Shown: piece by piece, positions 17,285-26,341 of the stretch
Numbering within the stretch: the first letter of the stretch is position 1
Layout of the letters: each line of letters begins with the position of its first letter
Origin: Armatimonadota bacterium
GTDB taxonomy: Bacteria > Armatimonadota > Fimbriimonadia > Fimbriimonadales > Fimbriimonadaceae
Assembly: GCA_020161505.1 (NCBI GenBank)
Contig: JAIUNY010000003.1
Span: 186,001-250,000, forward strand
Direction of reading: 5' to 3'
Length of the DNA: 64,000 bases
Position numbers and translations under genes: made by a program
The notes under the pieces: generated by a model
Told to the model about the DNA's origin: nothing
Database searches by the model: none
What the model saw: the letters and a program-made list of their open reading frames with translations, nothing else

Positions 17285-17822
17285 ACAATCTTCTTTCTGG
17301 CTTAGCATCGGAGAGAACAAGTTCGTATCCTTTCCGCAAGTATTCGTCCGATTCATCTTTCCAAGACAGCCCAATTCGTTTGCCTTCTGCGGGGTCGTTG
17401 TAGAAGAAGAGTAGCTTGAGGCAACCAAAACGGGTCGTGGAATCCTCTGCGCGGGAGGACGCCAGACTCTTGAGCAACTCAGTAGCCTCATCGTAGTCTG
17501 CGGCTTCCTCGCGAGGATAGGACAGAAGCCCACAGAACCGAAGCTTTCCAAGGCTGTCCAGCGTTGCCAAAAGCCGCATTAAATCGCTGTGTTCGGCATG
17601 CGTCATGCGCCTACCTTCGCGAGAGATGGCACGATCCAAGCGGCTCATCCGAGCATACACCTTTGGCTCCAGCTTGTAGATTTTTGACGCCCTTTCCTCG
17701 TTTGGAGTCGGAAGCGTACTCCGATACCAGGCACCGAAGACAAGCCCCAGTGCACCACCAAGAACGACGATCGCCGCGACAGCGATCAAGGGGTTCTTCT
17801 TCCGTGCCGTCTCTCGCTTCAT
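17253..17822 (-). CDS. Single-pass membrane protein of unknown function
   Basis: A protein of about 189 residues with one N-terminal transmembrane helix (NPLIAVAAIVVLGGALGLVFGAWY) after a basic MKRETARKK, and a helical, charged soluble domain (SRLDRAISREGRRMTHAEHSDLMRLLATLDSLGKL). The domain may be TPR-like, but that is a guess. The ATG at 17822 is 8 nt after a GAGG Shine-Dalgarno; a GTG at 17831 is possible. It belongs to the three-gene insert between the DUF1854 and ABC genes. Confidence 0.65.
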   Translation of the reverse strand: MKRETARKKNPLIAVAAIVVLGGALGLVFGAWYRSTLPTPNEERASKIYKLEPKVYARMSRLDRAISREGRRMTHAEHSDLMRLLATLDSLGKLRFCGLLSYPREEAADYDEATELLKSLASSRAEDSTTRFGCLKLLFFYNDPAEGKRIGLSWKDESDEYLRKGYELVLSDAKPERRLYEDPNVSERQ

Positions 17823-17846
17823 ATCTAACACCTCAGATCGAACACC

Positions 17847-18086
17847 TCAGCAAGCTGCTAGGCAGTTCGCGTGTTGCCGAAGATCCCAAATGTTAATTCC
17901 TGAACAGTAGGCGTCGCACGCTTCTCTGCAGCAGGCAGTGGTATTGCAGGCGGCACAAGGCCCGCCCTTCCGACCATCTGTGTAGGAGCAGCATCCTGGA
18001 AAAGCCGCGACTGCTCCGGCTGGCGCGGCGATGACCATTGCGGACATCGCGGAGAACGAAATGGCGAGTGCAAGGATGTACTTCAT
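17847..18086 (-). CDS. Small secreted cysteine-rich protein
   Basis: A 79-residue precursor with a classical signal peptide (MKYILALAISFSAMSAMVIAAPAGA). The mature peptide of about 55 residues holds ten cysteines in the patterns GCC, PCAAC, ACC, EAC, YC, NC and AAC, consistent with a disulfide-knotted or metal-binding peptide. No family was recognised; a bacteriocin or matrix protein is possible but unsupported. TAGGCT lies 7 nt before the ATG, and a C9 tract (sense strand) sits 37-45 nt upstream. A TTG at 18089 is a less likely start. Confidence 0.65.
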   Translation of the reverse strand: MKYILALAISFSAMSAMVIAAPAGAVAAFPGCCSYTDGRKGGPCAACNTTACCREACDAYCSGINIWDLRQHANCLAAC

Positions 18087-18122
18087 CAATCCAAGCCTAA
18101 CAAAGAACTCCCGTAATTGTTA

Positions 18123-18131
18123 GGGGGGGGG
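18123..18131. repeat. G9 homopolymer tract (C9 on the sense strand of the cysteine-rich gene)
   Basis: Nine consecutive G on the plus strand lie between the 3' end of the ABC transporter gene and the cysteine-rich gene's promoter. Similar 10-nt tracts occur at 35982-35991 and 47005-47014, each next to an accessory module. Such tracts are prone to slippage. Confidence 0.8.
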
Positions 18132-18157
18132 TGATGTTGTGTTGATTAGCGCAAAAA

Positions 18158-20338
18158 TCAAACCATCCCCACGCCGATGATCTCGTTCACCGCGCTCTGT
18201 GTCTGCACCAGATCAAAGAAGTGACCCTTCTTGTCCATCAGCTCCTCATGCGTGCCCATTTCGACGATCTTTCCGCGATCAAGCACGATGAGTCGATCTG
18301 CGTTCCGCAGGGTGCTCAAGCGGTGGGCTATGGCAAAGGTGGTTCGACCTTGAACCAAACGCTGTAGGGCCTCTTGAATCTTGCGCTCGGTTTCCACGTC
18401 CACGCTCGAAGTCGCCTCGTCCAAGATGAGGATCTTCGGGTCGTGCAGAATCGCCCGGGCGATGCTGATCCGTTGCTTTTCACCACCGGAGAGTCGCGCG
18501 CCGCGCTCGCCCACCGTGGTGTCGTAGCCATCTGGCTTCGCGAGGATAAAGTCGTGAGCATTTGCCGCTTTAGCGGCCGCCATCACTTGCTCGAGGCTGG
18601 CGTCGGGGGCACCGTAGCGGATGTTGTCAGCAATCGTGCCGTGGAACAAGAAAGGCTCCTGGAGCACGATGCCGATCTGGTTGCGGTACGAGCGCAGATC
18701 CAAGTCGCGGTAATCAACGCCGTCAATCAGGATCTGTCCCTGGTCGGGCTCATAGAACCGGCTGACGAGGTTGATGGTCGTCGACTTCCCTGCTCCCGAG
18801 TGACCCACCAGACCAATCATCTCGCCCGCCTTCGCGGTGAAGCTCACGCCATTGATAACCGGATTCGACTTGTCGTAGCCGAAGCGAACATCGCGGAACT
18901 CAACATCACCCACCATCGGGCGATCTATGCCGCCGACAAAAGCCGGTTCCGGCTTCATGTCCATGATCTCAAAGATCCGCTCGGCACCCGCCATGGCGCG
19001 GCTGAACCAGTTGTTCACGCTCGCAAACCACTGCAGCGGCCCGTAGATCATGCCGAGATAGGCGTTGATCATGTAGAACTGACCGAATCTCAGATCGCCA
19101 CGGAAGAGCATCGCGCCACCGACCGTCCAGTGAATGACCGTTCCCATGCTCACGCAGAGGGTCATCAGGCCAAACGCGGTGTGCCACGTTTGATCCGCCC
19201 GGGTGTGGGCGTTGCGCAGCTCTTCACTCCGCCTAAGGAACTTCTCGTACTCTGAGTCTTCCTTTGCGAACGCCTTCACCACCCGGATTCCCATGAGGCT
19301 CTCATTGAGGTGCATGTGAACTCGGGCCATCTTCTGACTGACCCGGAAGAAGAGGTTGCTGATCGGCTTCCACGCCTTCACGCTGATGAGGGCGACCAGA
19401 GGAATCGGGAGCAAAATGCAGATGGCGAGGAACCAGTTGATGCTGAAAATCAGGATCGCGACGGCGAGCAGCATCATCCCGTTGATGACCAAGAACGGCA
19501 AGCCATCGACAAGGAAGAACCAGACACGGTCGGTGTCTTGCGTCACCCGGCTGGCGATCGCTCCCACGGGCTTCTTGTCGAAGTAGTTCAGGGTCAGAAA
19601 CTCGATACTTCGATACGTGGTCGTCCGCAGATCACTTGCGAGGCGGGCACCCAGGTAGGTCATCAAACGCCCATTGAACACCTGCAATCCTGCGGCAATC
19701 ACCAAAACCAACGCCCACAGAGAAACGAACTGGAACAGGAATCCCGGATCGCGGACGCCTTCGTTGAATCCATCCAGGATGCGCCCTTGCAAAGCGGGCG
19801 GAACCAGAGCGACCAACGTGGCGCAGCTTGCCGTGCCCAGCAAAAGGAATCCCTTGGACCGATACGGCTTGATGAACCGGGCCAAGCGGAGCATCGTCTT
19901 GCCCCGATTGATGCAGTTCGGGCAAACACCGTCCTTCTCGGGAAGCAAGCGACCGCACTTGTCGCAGCGCGTCTTTTCGTGCTTGAGATTAATCTCAAGG
20001 GCCTGGCCCTTGGCGAGTTGCTCGATCCCTCGAGCCGCTTCGCTGAACTCCTGGGCATGGGTCATGGAGTAGCTGACCGCCATGATCGCCTCGCCGGACT
20101 TCATCTCGATCAGCAGGCGTCCGCCGCTGACCAGCGGGTCATTCTTGGCAGTTTTGATGTCGGCAATCGGCACTTGGAGCAGGGTTGTGCCTGCCTGATC
20201 CAAAACCTTGACGTCCGACGAAGTGACCTCAAGGACGCGCTTGCCAAAGCCACCGTCCTCGGCGAAATCTGATTCAAGGCGAACCAACGGCCCGTCACGG
20301 GTCGGTTCTGCCTCAGCGATACCATTGCTCTGAGACAT
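18158..20338 (-). CDS. ABC exporter (fused permease and ATPase) with N-terminal zinc ribbon
   Basis: A 726-residue half-transporter. Residues 1-115 form a small beta-rich domain; C125-x2-C128-x10-C139-x2-C142 make a zinc ribbon; then come six transmembrane helices (about 150-440) and an ATPase domain with Walker A GHSGAGKST, signature LSGGEKQR and Walker B LILDEATSS. This is the form usually paired with DUF1854 proteins, one of which is at 16187. The start MSQSNG at 20338 avoids a non-conserved extension into the upstream gene. Substrate unknown. It is 26 nt after the dehydratase gene, so probably co-transcribed. Confidence 0.9.
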   Translation of the reverse strand: MSQSNGIAEAEPTRDGPLVRLESDFAEDGGFGKRVLEVTSSDVKVLDQAGTTLLQVPIADIKTAKNDPLVSGGRLLIEMKSGEAIMAVSYSMTHAQEFSEAARGIEQLAKGQALEINLKHEKTRCDKCGRLLPEKDGVCPNCINRGKTMLRLARFIKPYRSKGFLLLGTASCATLVALVPPALQGRILDGFNEGVRDPGFLFQFVSLWALVLVIAAGLQVFNGRLMTYLGARLASDLRTTTYRSIEFLTLNYFDKKPVGAIASRVTQDTDRVWFFLVDGLPFLVINGMMLLAVAILIFSINWFLAICILLPIPLVALISVKAWKPISNLFFRVSQKMARVHMHLNESLMGIRVVKAFAKEDSEYEKFLRRSEELRNAHTRADQTWHTAFGLMTLCVSMGTVIHWTVGGAMLFRGDLRFGQFYMINAYLGMIYGPLQWFASVNNWFSRAMAGAERIFEIMDMKPEPAFVGGIDRPMVGDVEFRDVRFGYDKSNPVINGVSFTAKAGEMIGLVGHSGAGKSTTINLVSRFYEPDQGQILIDGVDYRDLDLRSYRNQIGIVLQEPFLFHGTIADNIRYGAPDASLEQVMAAAKAANAHDFILAKPDGYDTTVGERGARLSGGEKQRISIARAILHDPKILILDEATSSVDVETERKIQEALQRLVQGRTTFAIAHRLSTLRNADRLIVLDRGKIVEMGTHEELMDKKGHFFDLVQTQSAVNEIIGVGMV

Positions 20339-20364
20339 AAGAAAAAGGAAAAGGGGTCTTCTCG

Positions 20365-22281
20365 TTACCCTACCGGATCGGAGGGGGAAAGATGCACCGG
20401 GGGTGAGTTCTTTGCCCAAGCAAGATCCATCAGCGAGGCCCGAGCGGTTTCGGCGTCGCCCTGATCACACAGGGTCTGGAGCTGGTCAAGTCTCGCGATC
20501 AGCCACTCCCACGAGACGGGTTTCTCATTGGCGACCACCCGAATCTTAGGATGGGCACAGGTCTTCAATTCTTCCGCAGCATAGGCCAGCTCCTCATGGA
20601 GCTTCTCGCCCGGACGAATGCCAGTGAACTTGATTTCAATATCATCGCCTGGGACCAGTCCGTGGAGGTGGATCATTTCCTTCGCCAGTTCGATGATTTT
20701 GATGGGTTGACCCATGTCCAAAATGAAAATCTCACCGCGATCCCCAATCGCGCCAGCATGAAGAATCAAGCGGCTGGCTTCCGGGATCGTCATAAAGAAG
20801 CGCGTCATCTCCGGGTGGGTGATCGTGATCGGTCCGCCCTTGGCGATCTGCTTCTTCAGAATGGGGACCAGGCTTCCTCGGCTTCCGAGGACGTTGCCGA
20901 ATCGCACGGCGCTGAATCCGGTTTCGTATCGGGTAGCCATCGAGCCGATGATCATCTCCGCGACGCGCTTGCTCGCGCCCATCACGTTGCTCGGGTTCAC
21001 CGCTTTGTCGGTGCTGACCAGAATCATCTTCTTGACCCCATGACGCACCGACTCCTCGGCGACGGCCAAGGTGCCAAAGATGTTGTTCCGGATTGCCTCG
21101 ATCGGAACTTCCTCCATCAGAGGGACATGCTTGTGAGCCGCCGCGTGATAGACGATGCTTGGCTTGTACTTATCGAACACCCGCGCAAGAGAAGCCCGAT
21201 CTTTCACGTCGCAAACAATCGCCCGACTTCCCGCATAGCCAGCCTGCCGGAGCTCCTGATCGATTTCAAAAATGCTGTTCTCGCCTTTGCCGAGCAAGAT
21301 CACCGCTGCGGGCTGGTGGCGAACGACTTGCCGCGCGAGCTCGGAGCCGATTGATCCTCCCCCACCCGTGATCATCACGGTCTCTCCGCTGAGATACCCT
21401 TGGGCGACCTCGACCTCTTCCTTCACCGCTTCTCGACGAAGAAGATCTTCGACTCGGAACTCGCGCATGTGAGGAAGCATCTGGTGCTTGCCATCGAGCA
21501 TGTCTTCAAAGGAAGGGAGGGTTCGCAGAGTCGCCCGAGTGGATTGGCTGATCTCGAAAATCCGCCGCATCTGCTCCCCGCTTGCACTGGGGATGGCGAT
21601 CATGACCTCATCCACGCCGATCCGCTGCACGAGTTCGGGGATGTCAATCACCCGCCCGAGAACGGGAAATCCGTTGATTGTCTGGCCTTGCTTGGCCGGA
21701 TCATCATCAACAAAGCCAACCACGCGCCCGAGTTTGTTGTGGTGGCGCGCCAATTCACGGCAGACCAATTCGCCCGCATCGCCTGCGCCAACGATGAGTA
21801 CGGTGCGTGCCTTGGCATCCTGTCCCGCGACCCGGCGGAACAAGGAGGGGAACTGTCGAAACTTGATGGCGAGCCGCACGCCTCCCCAGAGGGAAATAAA
21901 GAACATCGAGAACAGAGCCGCATATCCCAGGGGATGAACGGGCGCGCTCAAGGTAGGGAGGGCATACTCCAATCCGAGCAACGCCGCTGCGATCACCGTG
22001 GAAGCAAAGGCAACGTTCGGAAAATCGAGTAACCCGACATAACGGGCACTCACTCGGTAAACCCGTCGAGCGACCAGAACGATGCCTCCGAGCAGATTCA
22101 CCACGGCATAGGCACCGAGGACATTGGGCATGCTGGTGGGTGCAGGGAGCACGCCGAGGGCAAAGTGAGTGAGCAGGAGAGCAATGTTCAGGAGGGCAAG
22201 ATCAAGGATCACGCGTCGGATGACCACTCGCCAAACCGCCACGGGACGCCGTAGTTCTACGACCGCTCTTACTTCGCTCAT
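20365..22281 (-). CDS. NDP-sugar 4,6-dehydratase/epimerase, membrane type (PglF/WbpM/CapD family)
   Basis: A 638-residue polysaccharide-biosynthesis enzyme. Four N-terminal transmembrane helices (about 20-140) are followed by a first Rossmann domain (GAGDAG 165-170) and a second, catalytic SDR domain (TGGGGS 305-310, STDKAVNPSNVMGASKR). The Tyr-x-x-x-Lys tyrosine is replaced by Met in MGASK, as in WbpM-type UDP-GlcNAc inverting 4,6-dehydratases. It probably makes a deoxy-amino sugar precursor for the divergent exopolysaccharide operon. The start at 22281 has a GAGG site 5 nt upstream. Confidence 0.9.
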   Translation of the reverse strand: MSEVRAVVELRRPVAVWRVVIRRVILDLALLNIALLLTHFALGVLPAPTSMPNVLGAYAVVNLLGGIVLVARRVYRVSARYVGLLDFPNVAFASTVIAAALLGLEYALPTLSAPVHPLGYAALFSMFFISLWGGVRLAIKFRQFPSLFRRVAGQDAKARTVLIVGAGDAGELVCRELARHHNKLGRVVGFVDDDPAKQGQTINGFPVLGRVIDIPELVQRIGVDEVMIAIPSASGEQMRRIFEISQSTRATLRTLPSFEDMLDGKHQMLPHMREFRVEDLLRREAVKEEVEVAQGYLSGETVMITGGGGSIGSELARQVVRHQPAAVILLGKGENSIFEIDQELRQAGYAGSRAIVCDVKDRASLARVFDKYKPSIVYHAAAHKHVPLMEEVPIEAIRNNIFGTLAVAEESVRHGVKKMILVSTDKAVNPSNVMGASKRVAEMIIGSMATRYETGFSAVRFGNVLGSRGSLVPILKKQIAKGGPITITHPEMTRFFMTIPEASRLILHAGAIGDRGEIFILDMGQPIKIIELAKEMIHLHGLVPGDDIEIKFTGIRPGEKLHEELAYAAEELKTCAHPKIRVVANEKPVSWEWLIARLDQLQTLCDQGDAETARASLMDLAWAKNSPPVHLSPSDPVG

Positions 22282-22418
22282 GTTGTCCTCTATGCAGGCC
22301 AAACCCGCTCCACTGCACCTGAAATCCGGGACTACCGGGAACTGGGCGAGTTTACCTTTCACACCATAGACTCCCTGGTACGTCGGGGAGTTCAGCCTTT
22401 CCCGGTAAACTCATCAGG
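22282..22418. promoter_or_regulatory. Divergent promoter region of the exopolysaccharide locus
   Basis: GAGTTTACC (22348-22356) and GGTAAACTC (22404-22412) form a 9-bp inverted repeat, so the same TAAACT hexamer faces outward on both strands. On the plus strand it lies 7 nt before the export-protein ATG at 22419 (leaderless). On the minus strand it would give the dehydratase gene a leader of about 60 nt. The repeat might also serve as a shared operator. Confidence 0.5.
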
Positions 22419-23825
22419 ATGCGTCGTTCCCTTGCTTTGGCGAGCTTGGCCCTGCTTGTTGCCCCGGCCGCGATGGCCCAGCAAAGTGCCACGACGGAGG
22501 CGGTTCGGTTGGCGCCCGGCGACGTGATTCGCGTTGAGATCCTCTCCGTACAAGATCCAACCGCCTACGCGATTCAAGATGACGGCGCGATTTCCGGGTC
22601 GCTTTTCGGTCGGGTCGTCGTCTCCGGCCTCACCATCGCCGAGGCCGAGCGCCGAATCAAGCTGAGCGCTGAGAAGTACGTTCAAAAGCCGATCATCTTC
22701 GTCACTCTGGTTCAGCGCAAGGAAACTTTTGTCACGGTTGTCGGAATCAAAAACGGCAGCGCCCGAATTCCTTGGTCCAAAACTCTCGATCTGCGCGCGG
22801 TGATCTCCGTGAGCGAGTCGCCGGAGTCGGTCGAGAAATTGGAGGCCCGCGTGTTTCGCGGAGGCATTGAGGTCACGAAGGTCAACGTCGCCGACCTCCT
22901 GAAGGGCAATCCGCTGGCGTCCAATCCGAGCTTGGAAGCGGATGATGTGGTGACGATCACTCCCGTGCCGATGATCCGCATTTGGGTCATGAGTCGTTTT
23001 GGAAATCCAGGCGAAAAGCTCATGGTCGAGGGGACTCGGTTGAACGAAGTGGTTGCCGCGAGCGGCGGCCCCCTCCTGAATCCACCAGGACTCCTCAACA
23101 CCTCCGACCCCGACTATCTCGCCCAGACAAAGATCCGCGTCACTCGCGGTGGGCAGACCTTCGATTTCGCACCGAGTGATCTCGACCAGATGAACCGGTT
23201 TGTGATGCAAGCGGGGGACACGGTGAGCCTGTCCTCACCCGAGTTGATGCAGGTCAGCATCGCGGGCTATGTCGTGGAATCGGGAGTTCAAACCGTGTTG
23301 GAAGGCACCGACGTGCTCGATGTCATCGTCGCCGCACGCGGCCCGAACATCCTCGGAACGCTTGAAAACGTGCTCGTCTTGAGAGGCACGGCGGCCTACA
23401 GCGTGAACCTCGTAGATCGGTACCGAGGCAATCCGGGAGACCGCTTCACTCTTCAAAATGGTGACCTGGTCATTGTCCAAGAAAATCGGCGCGAAGTGAC
23501 CGTGCTCGGGGACATCCGCAAGCCAGGCAAATTCCTGATCAAGGATGGCGAGCCAGTGCGGCTCGCCGACGCACTCGCCCAAGCGGAAGGCCTCCAAACA
23601 AATGGCACGCTTCGCCGAATCATGATCGCCCGCCGAGGTGAGGGGAACAAGATTCAAGTCATCGAGGTCAACCTAGACGAGTTCTTGAAGGGCGGGCTCG
23701 CTGGCTCCAACCCTGAACTCCAGCCCGGAGACTTTGTCCTCTTTAGTCAATCCCGAGGGATCACCGCCGATACCTTTATCCGTCTCTTGCCTGTCGCCGT
23801 TCTTCTGCGGAGCTTTGGTGGCTAA
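22419..23825 (+). CDS. Polysaccharide export protein with SLBB domains (Wza-like)
   Basis: A 468-residue exported protein. It has a signal peptide (LALLVAPAAMAQ) and a polysaccharide-export domain beginning VRLAPGDVIRVEI, followed by several SLBB-type repeats (VSIAGYVVESGVQTVLEGTDVLDVI; VTVLGDIRKPGKFLIKDGEPVRLADAL). No lipobox is seen, unlike E. coli Wza. It likely forms the outer part of an exopolysaccharide export channel. It is first in a six-gene operon, 3 nt ahead of the chain-length gene. Confidence 0.9.
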   Translation: MRRSLALASLALLVAPAAMAQQSATTEAVRLAPGDVIRVEILSVQDPTAYAIQDDGAISGSLFGRVVVSGLTIAEAERRIKLSAEKYVQKPIIFVTLVQRKETFVTVVGIKNGSARIPWSKTLDLRAVISVSESPESVEKLEARVFRGGIEVTKVNVADLLKGNPLASNPSLEADDVVTITPVPMIRIWVMSRFGNPGEKLMVEGTRLNEVVAASGGPLLNPPGLLNTSDPDYLAQTKIRVTRGGQTFDFAPSDLDQMNRFVMQAGDTVSLSSPELMQVSIAGYVVESGVQTVLEGTDVLDVIVAARGPNILGTLENVLVLRGTAAYSVNLVDRYRGNPGDRFTLQNGDLVIVQENRREVTVLGDIRKPGKFLIKDGEPVRLADALAQAEGLQTNGTLRRIMIARRGEGNKIQVIEVNLDEFLKGGLAGSNPELQPGDFVLFSQSRGITADTFIRLLPVAVLLRSFGG

Positions 23826-23828
23826 TCC

Positions 23829-25127
23829 ATGAGCGAGGAGACCCCCATGAATCCCGTACCGAATTCTCCGATGATCGATCCCGATCTGCAGTTTGTCAAA
23901 GAACGACTCGGGGGCAACCGGAAGCTGATCGCGGTGATTGTTGCGGTTGGCGTCGTCGGTGCGGGGCTTTACACCTTGCTTGTTCCGCCTGAATACGAGG
24001 CGCGGACGAGCATCATCCTCCCTGCCGGAGCAGAATCGAGCGCAGCCATGGGGTTGGCCGCCCAGTTTGGTCTGGCCGGAGGAAGCGGGAGCTCGGGCTC
24101 GCTCGCGATGTTTGGGGCGATCCTCGACAGCGAACGCATGCTGAACACCCTGGTTGAAAGTAGCAAGATTGAAAAGAAGAAGCTGCGAGAACAACGATCT
24201 GTCAACCGGAACGATCAGAGCAACTTGATCGAGATCAAGTTCCGCGACAAGAATCCCGACACCGCCATCAGCTTGGCCAATCAGTCGCTGGACGCCCTCA
24301 GAAAGTTCACGAGCGAACTCAGCTTGCCGAGCAAAAGCCAACGAGCTGAGATGCTGAAAGAGAAGATTGACGAAGGCACACAGCGCCTTCGGGAGCTCGA
24401 ACTCCGGTTTGAGAAGTTTGCTCGCGAATCCAAGAGTATCCCCAGCGGGGCGGGTGGGGAGAAGTCGGAAGTCAATATCTTCACTCAACGGGCCCAACTG
24501 TCGGCCCTCAAGCGAGAGGTTCAAAAGCTGGATGCCAGCGAGTCGGCGGCGCGTAAGTCCTTGCAGAATCTTTCGGGTGAGCAGGGGGCCGCACCGAGCG
24601 ATATTCCCCAGCTCCAACAGACTTACGAAGAACTCCGAAAAGTCGAACGCGAGCTCGTCACCCTCAAGGCGACGTACACCAAGGAATATCCCCTTGTTCA
24701 GCAGAACGAGAAGCGCGCACAAGCTCTCCGGGAGCAACTGAGAACCGAGGCGCGCAAGTATGCCGAGAGCTACAATCAAGGCCTCGTCCGTGACGTCAAC
24801 GAGCTCAGAGTCGCCAAGCAAACGCTGAAAAATCAGATTCGCGAACTGGAGATTATCGTCGAAGTCGCACCCGAAGAAACCACCGAATTCGAGCGGCTCC
24901 GCCGCGAGATGAAGGTCGTCGAAACCCTTCTGCTTGAACTCACGGTGAAATATGAGCAAGCCGCGATGGACGAAGCAACCGACCCGAATCGGTGGGAGGT
25001 GCTTGATGAACCACAGCTCGCGGACAAGCCGGTGAACAAAAGATTTGGACTCTCCCTCGGGATTGGATTTGCCGCGAGCCTGTTTGTCGCCCTCGTGGCC
25101 GCACTCTCCATCAAGCCGAAGGCCTGA
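23829..25127 (+). CDS. Chain-length determinant / polysaccharide co-polymerase (Wzz-type)
   Basis: A 432-residue inner-membrane protein with two transmembrane helices (LIAVIVAVGVVGAGLYTLLV near residue 45 and SLGIGFAASLFVALVAALSI at the C-terminus) enclosing a long periplasmic coiled coil (about 160-350). No Walker motif or tyrosine-rich tail is present, so it lacks a fused BY-kinase. It should control polysaccharide length and bridge polymerase to exporter. Operon gene 2. Confidence 0.88.
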   Translation: MSEETPMNPVPNSPMIDPDLQFVKERLGGNRKLIAVIVAVGVVGAGLYTLLVPPEYEARTSIILPAGAESSAAMGLAAQFGLAGGSGSSGSLAMFGAILDSERMLNTLVESSKIEKKKLREQRSVNRNDQSNLIEIKFRDKNPDTAISLANQSLDALRKFTSELSLPSKSQRAEMLKEKIDEGTQRLRELELRFEKFARESKSIPSGAGGEKSEVNIFTQRAQLSALKREVQKLDASESAARKSLQNLSGEQGAAPSDIPQLQQTYEELRKVERELVTLKATYTKEYPLVQQNEKRAQALREQLRTEARKYAESYNQGLVRDVNELRVAKQTLKNQIRELEIIVEVAPEETTEFERLRREMKVVETLLLELTVKYEQAAMDEATDPNRWEVLDEPQLADKPVNKRFGLSLGIGFAASLFVALVAALSIKPKA

Positions 25128-25135
25128 GGATCATC

Positions 25136-26341
25136 ATGGGCGCGCTCTTTGCTCGGCTGCGAGGCTCTGGCCACATGGGGCCGCTTCTGGCCTCGGCGGC
25201 GGGAGTCGCCCTGGGGCTCATTCGAGAAGTTCTCATCATCGGGCAGCTGGGACTCACTGCTGCGAATGACCAACTCCAAATCTATCTCACCACCATCTAT
25301 GTGATCAGTCTGCTGAATGAAGCGGTGCGGCTGGGATCAATAAATCTCCTCCAAAAGCGAAGTCTCGGCAAAACTTCCCTTTCCATCCTCCCTCTCGGTC
25401 TGATCTATGCCTTGGTTGCGAGCGGTTTCGTGTATGTCCTCATGCGACCGGCGAGCGATCTGCTGATGCTGGGGGCCATGGTCAGCGGCTGGCTGAACAT
25501 GGTGATGATCCTCCTTGTCACCCAAAGGCAGCGGAGCGGGCGATTCTGGGCGGCGCATCTCATCAACTTGCTCCCCAACCTGGTGCTGCTTCCGGGCGTG
25601 ATCGCGGTCTGGATGCTCAAGCTCGCGGAGCCAGTGCCGGTCTTGGCGAGCCTTTACTTCCTTCTTCCCGTGATCCAGATCGCCCTCCTTTTGTCGGTCA
25701 AGCCAGGCGAAACCACGGAGACCCCGGTTGCCGAAACCACAACAGATCGAGGCGTCTTCGTGGCTCATGGGGTCGGGGCGCTTGGCGGGCTCCTGTTCCA
25801 GGGTGTCCTCCGATCAACCGGCTTGAGCACCGGTGAAGGCGTGCTTGCCCTACTGAGTATCTCGATCCGTATGTACGATTCCATCCGGTTCATCCTGGTC
25901 GATACCATCATCGGACGGCAGCTGGCCTCATGGAAGCAGGCGAACAACCTGGATCAGGCGCAGCGCTGGATCGGAAAGATGATCGTGCCCCAACTCATCG
26001 TGGCGGGACTCGCCCTGGTGGCCACCCTGCTCTTTGGACATCAAGAAGGCCTCCGAGCGTGGACAGCCCTGGGGGTTCTGGTGGCCAGCGTCGGCGCCTT
26101 TGGTGTACGCATGGTCTACTACATGGTCAACACCCAGGCGGTCTCGCTCAAGTTGGTGTGGCAGTATGGCCTTCAGGATCTCGGAGTCGCCGCGATCTTG
26201 GGCTTAGCAAGTCTGACCGGGGCTCTGTGGCCCGCGATGCTGATCTGGGTTTGGTACATCGCCAAGCCCATCGCACAACTGATGACCGTACGCAAGAACC
26301 TCGTCGGCTTGGTCTCAGGAACTCAGGAGGCACGGGCTTGA
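25136..26341 (+). CDS. Lipid-linked oligosaccharide flippase-like protein (MurJ/MVF-like)
   Basis: A 401-residue polytopic membrane protein with about eleven hydrophobic segments. The N-terminus (MGPLLASAAGVALGLIREVLIIGQLGLTAANDQLQIYL) resembles the MVF/MurJ and Wzx exporter superfamily. It is shorter than typical MurJ, which has 14 helices. Its place between chain-length and epimerase genes suggests it flips the exopolysaccharide repeat unit rather than peptidoglycan precursor. A GAGG site precedes the ATG. Confidence 0.75.
   Translation: MGALFARLRGSGHMGPLLASAAGVALGLIREVLIIGQLGLTAANDQLQIYLTTIYVISLLNEAVRLGSINLLQKRSLGKTSLSILPLGLIYALVASGFVYVLMRPASDLLMLGAMVSGWLNMVMILLVTQRQRSGRFWAAHLINLLPNLVLLPGVIAVWMLKLAEPVPVLASLYFLLPVIQIALLLSVKPGETTETPVAETTTDRGVFVAHGVGALGGLLFQGVLRSTGLSTGEGVLALLSISIRMYDSIRFILVDTIIGRQLASWKQANNLDQAQRWIGKMIVPQLIVAGLALVATLLFGHQEGLRAWTALGVLVASVGAFGVRMVYYMVNTQAVSLKLVWQYGLQDLGVAAILGLASLTGALWPAMLIWVWYIAKPIAQLMTVRKNLVGLVSGTQEARA

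Noticed and set aside
22348-22412. Insertion-sequence terminal repeats
   Set aside because: The 9-bp inverted repeat has no transposase between its arms and is explained by two outward-facing TAAACT promoter elements.
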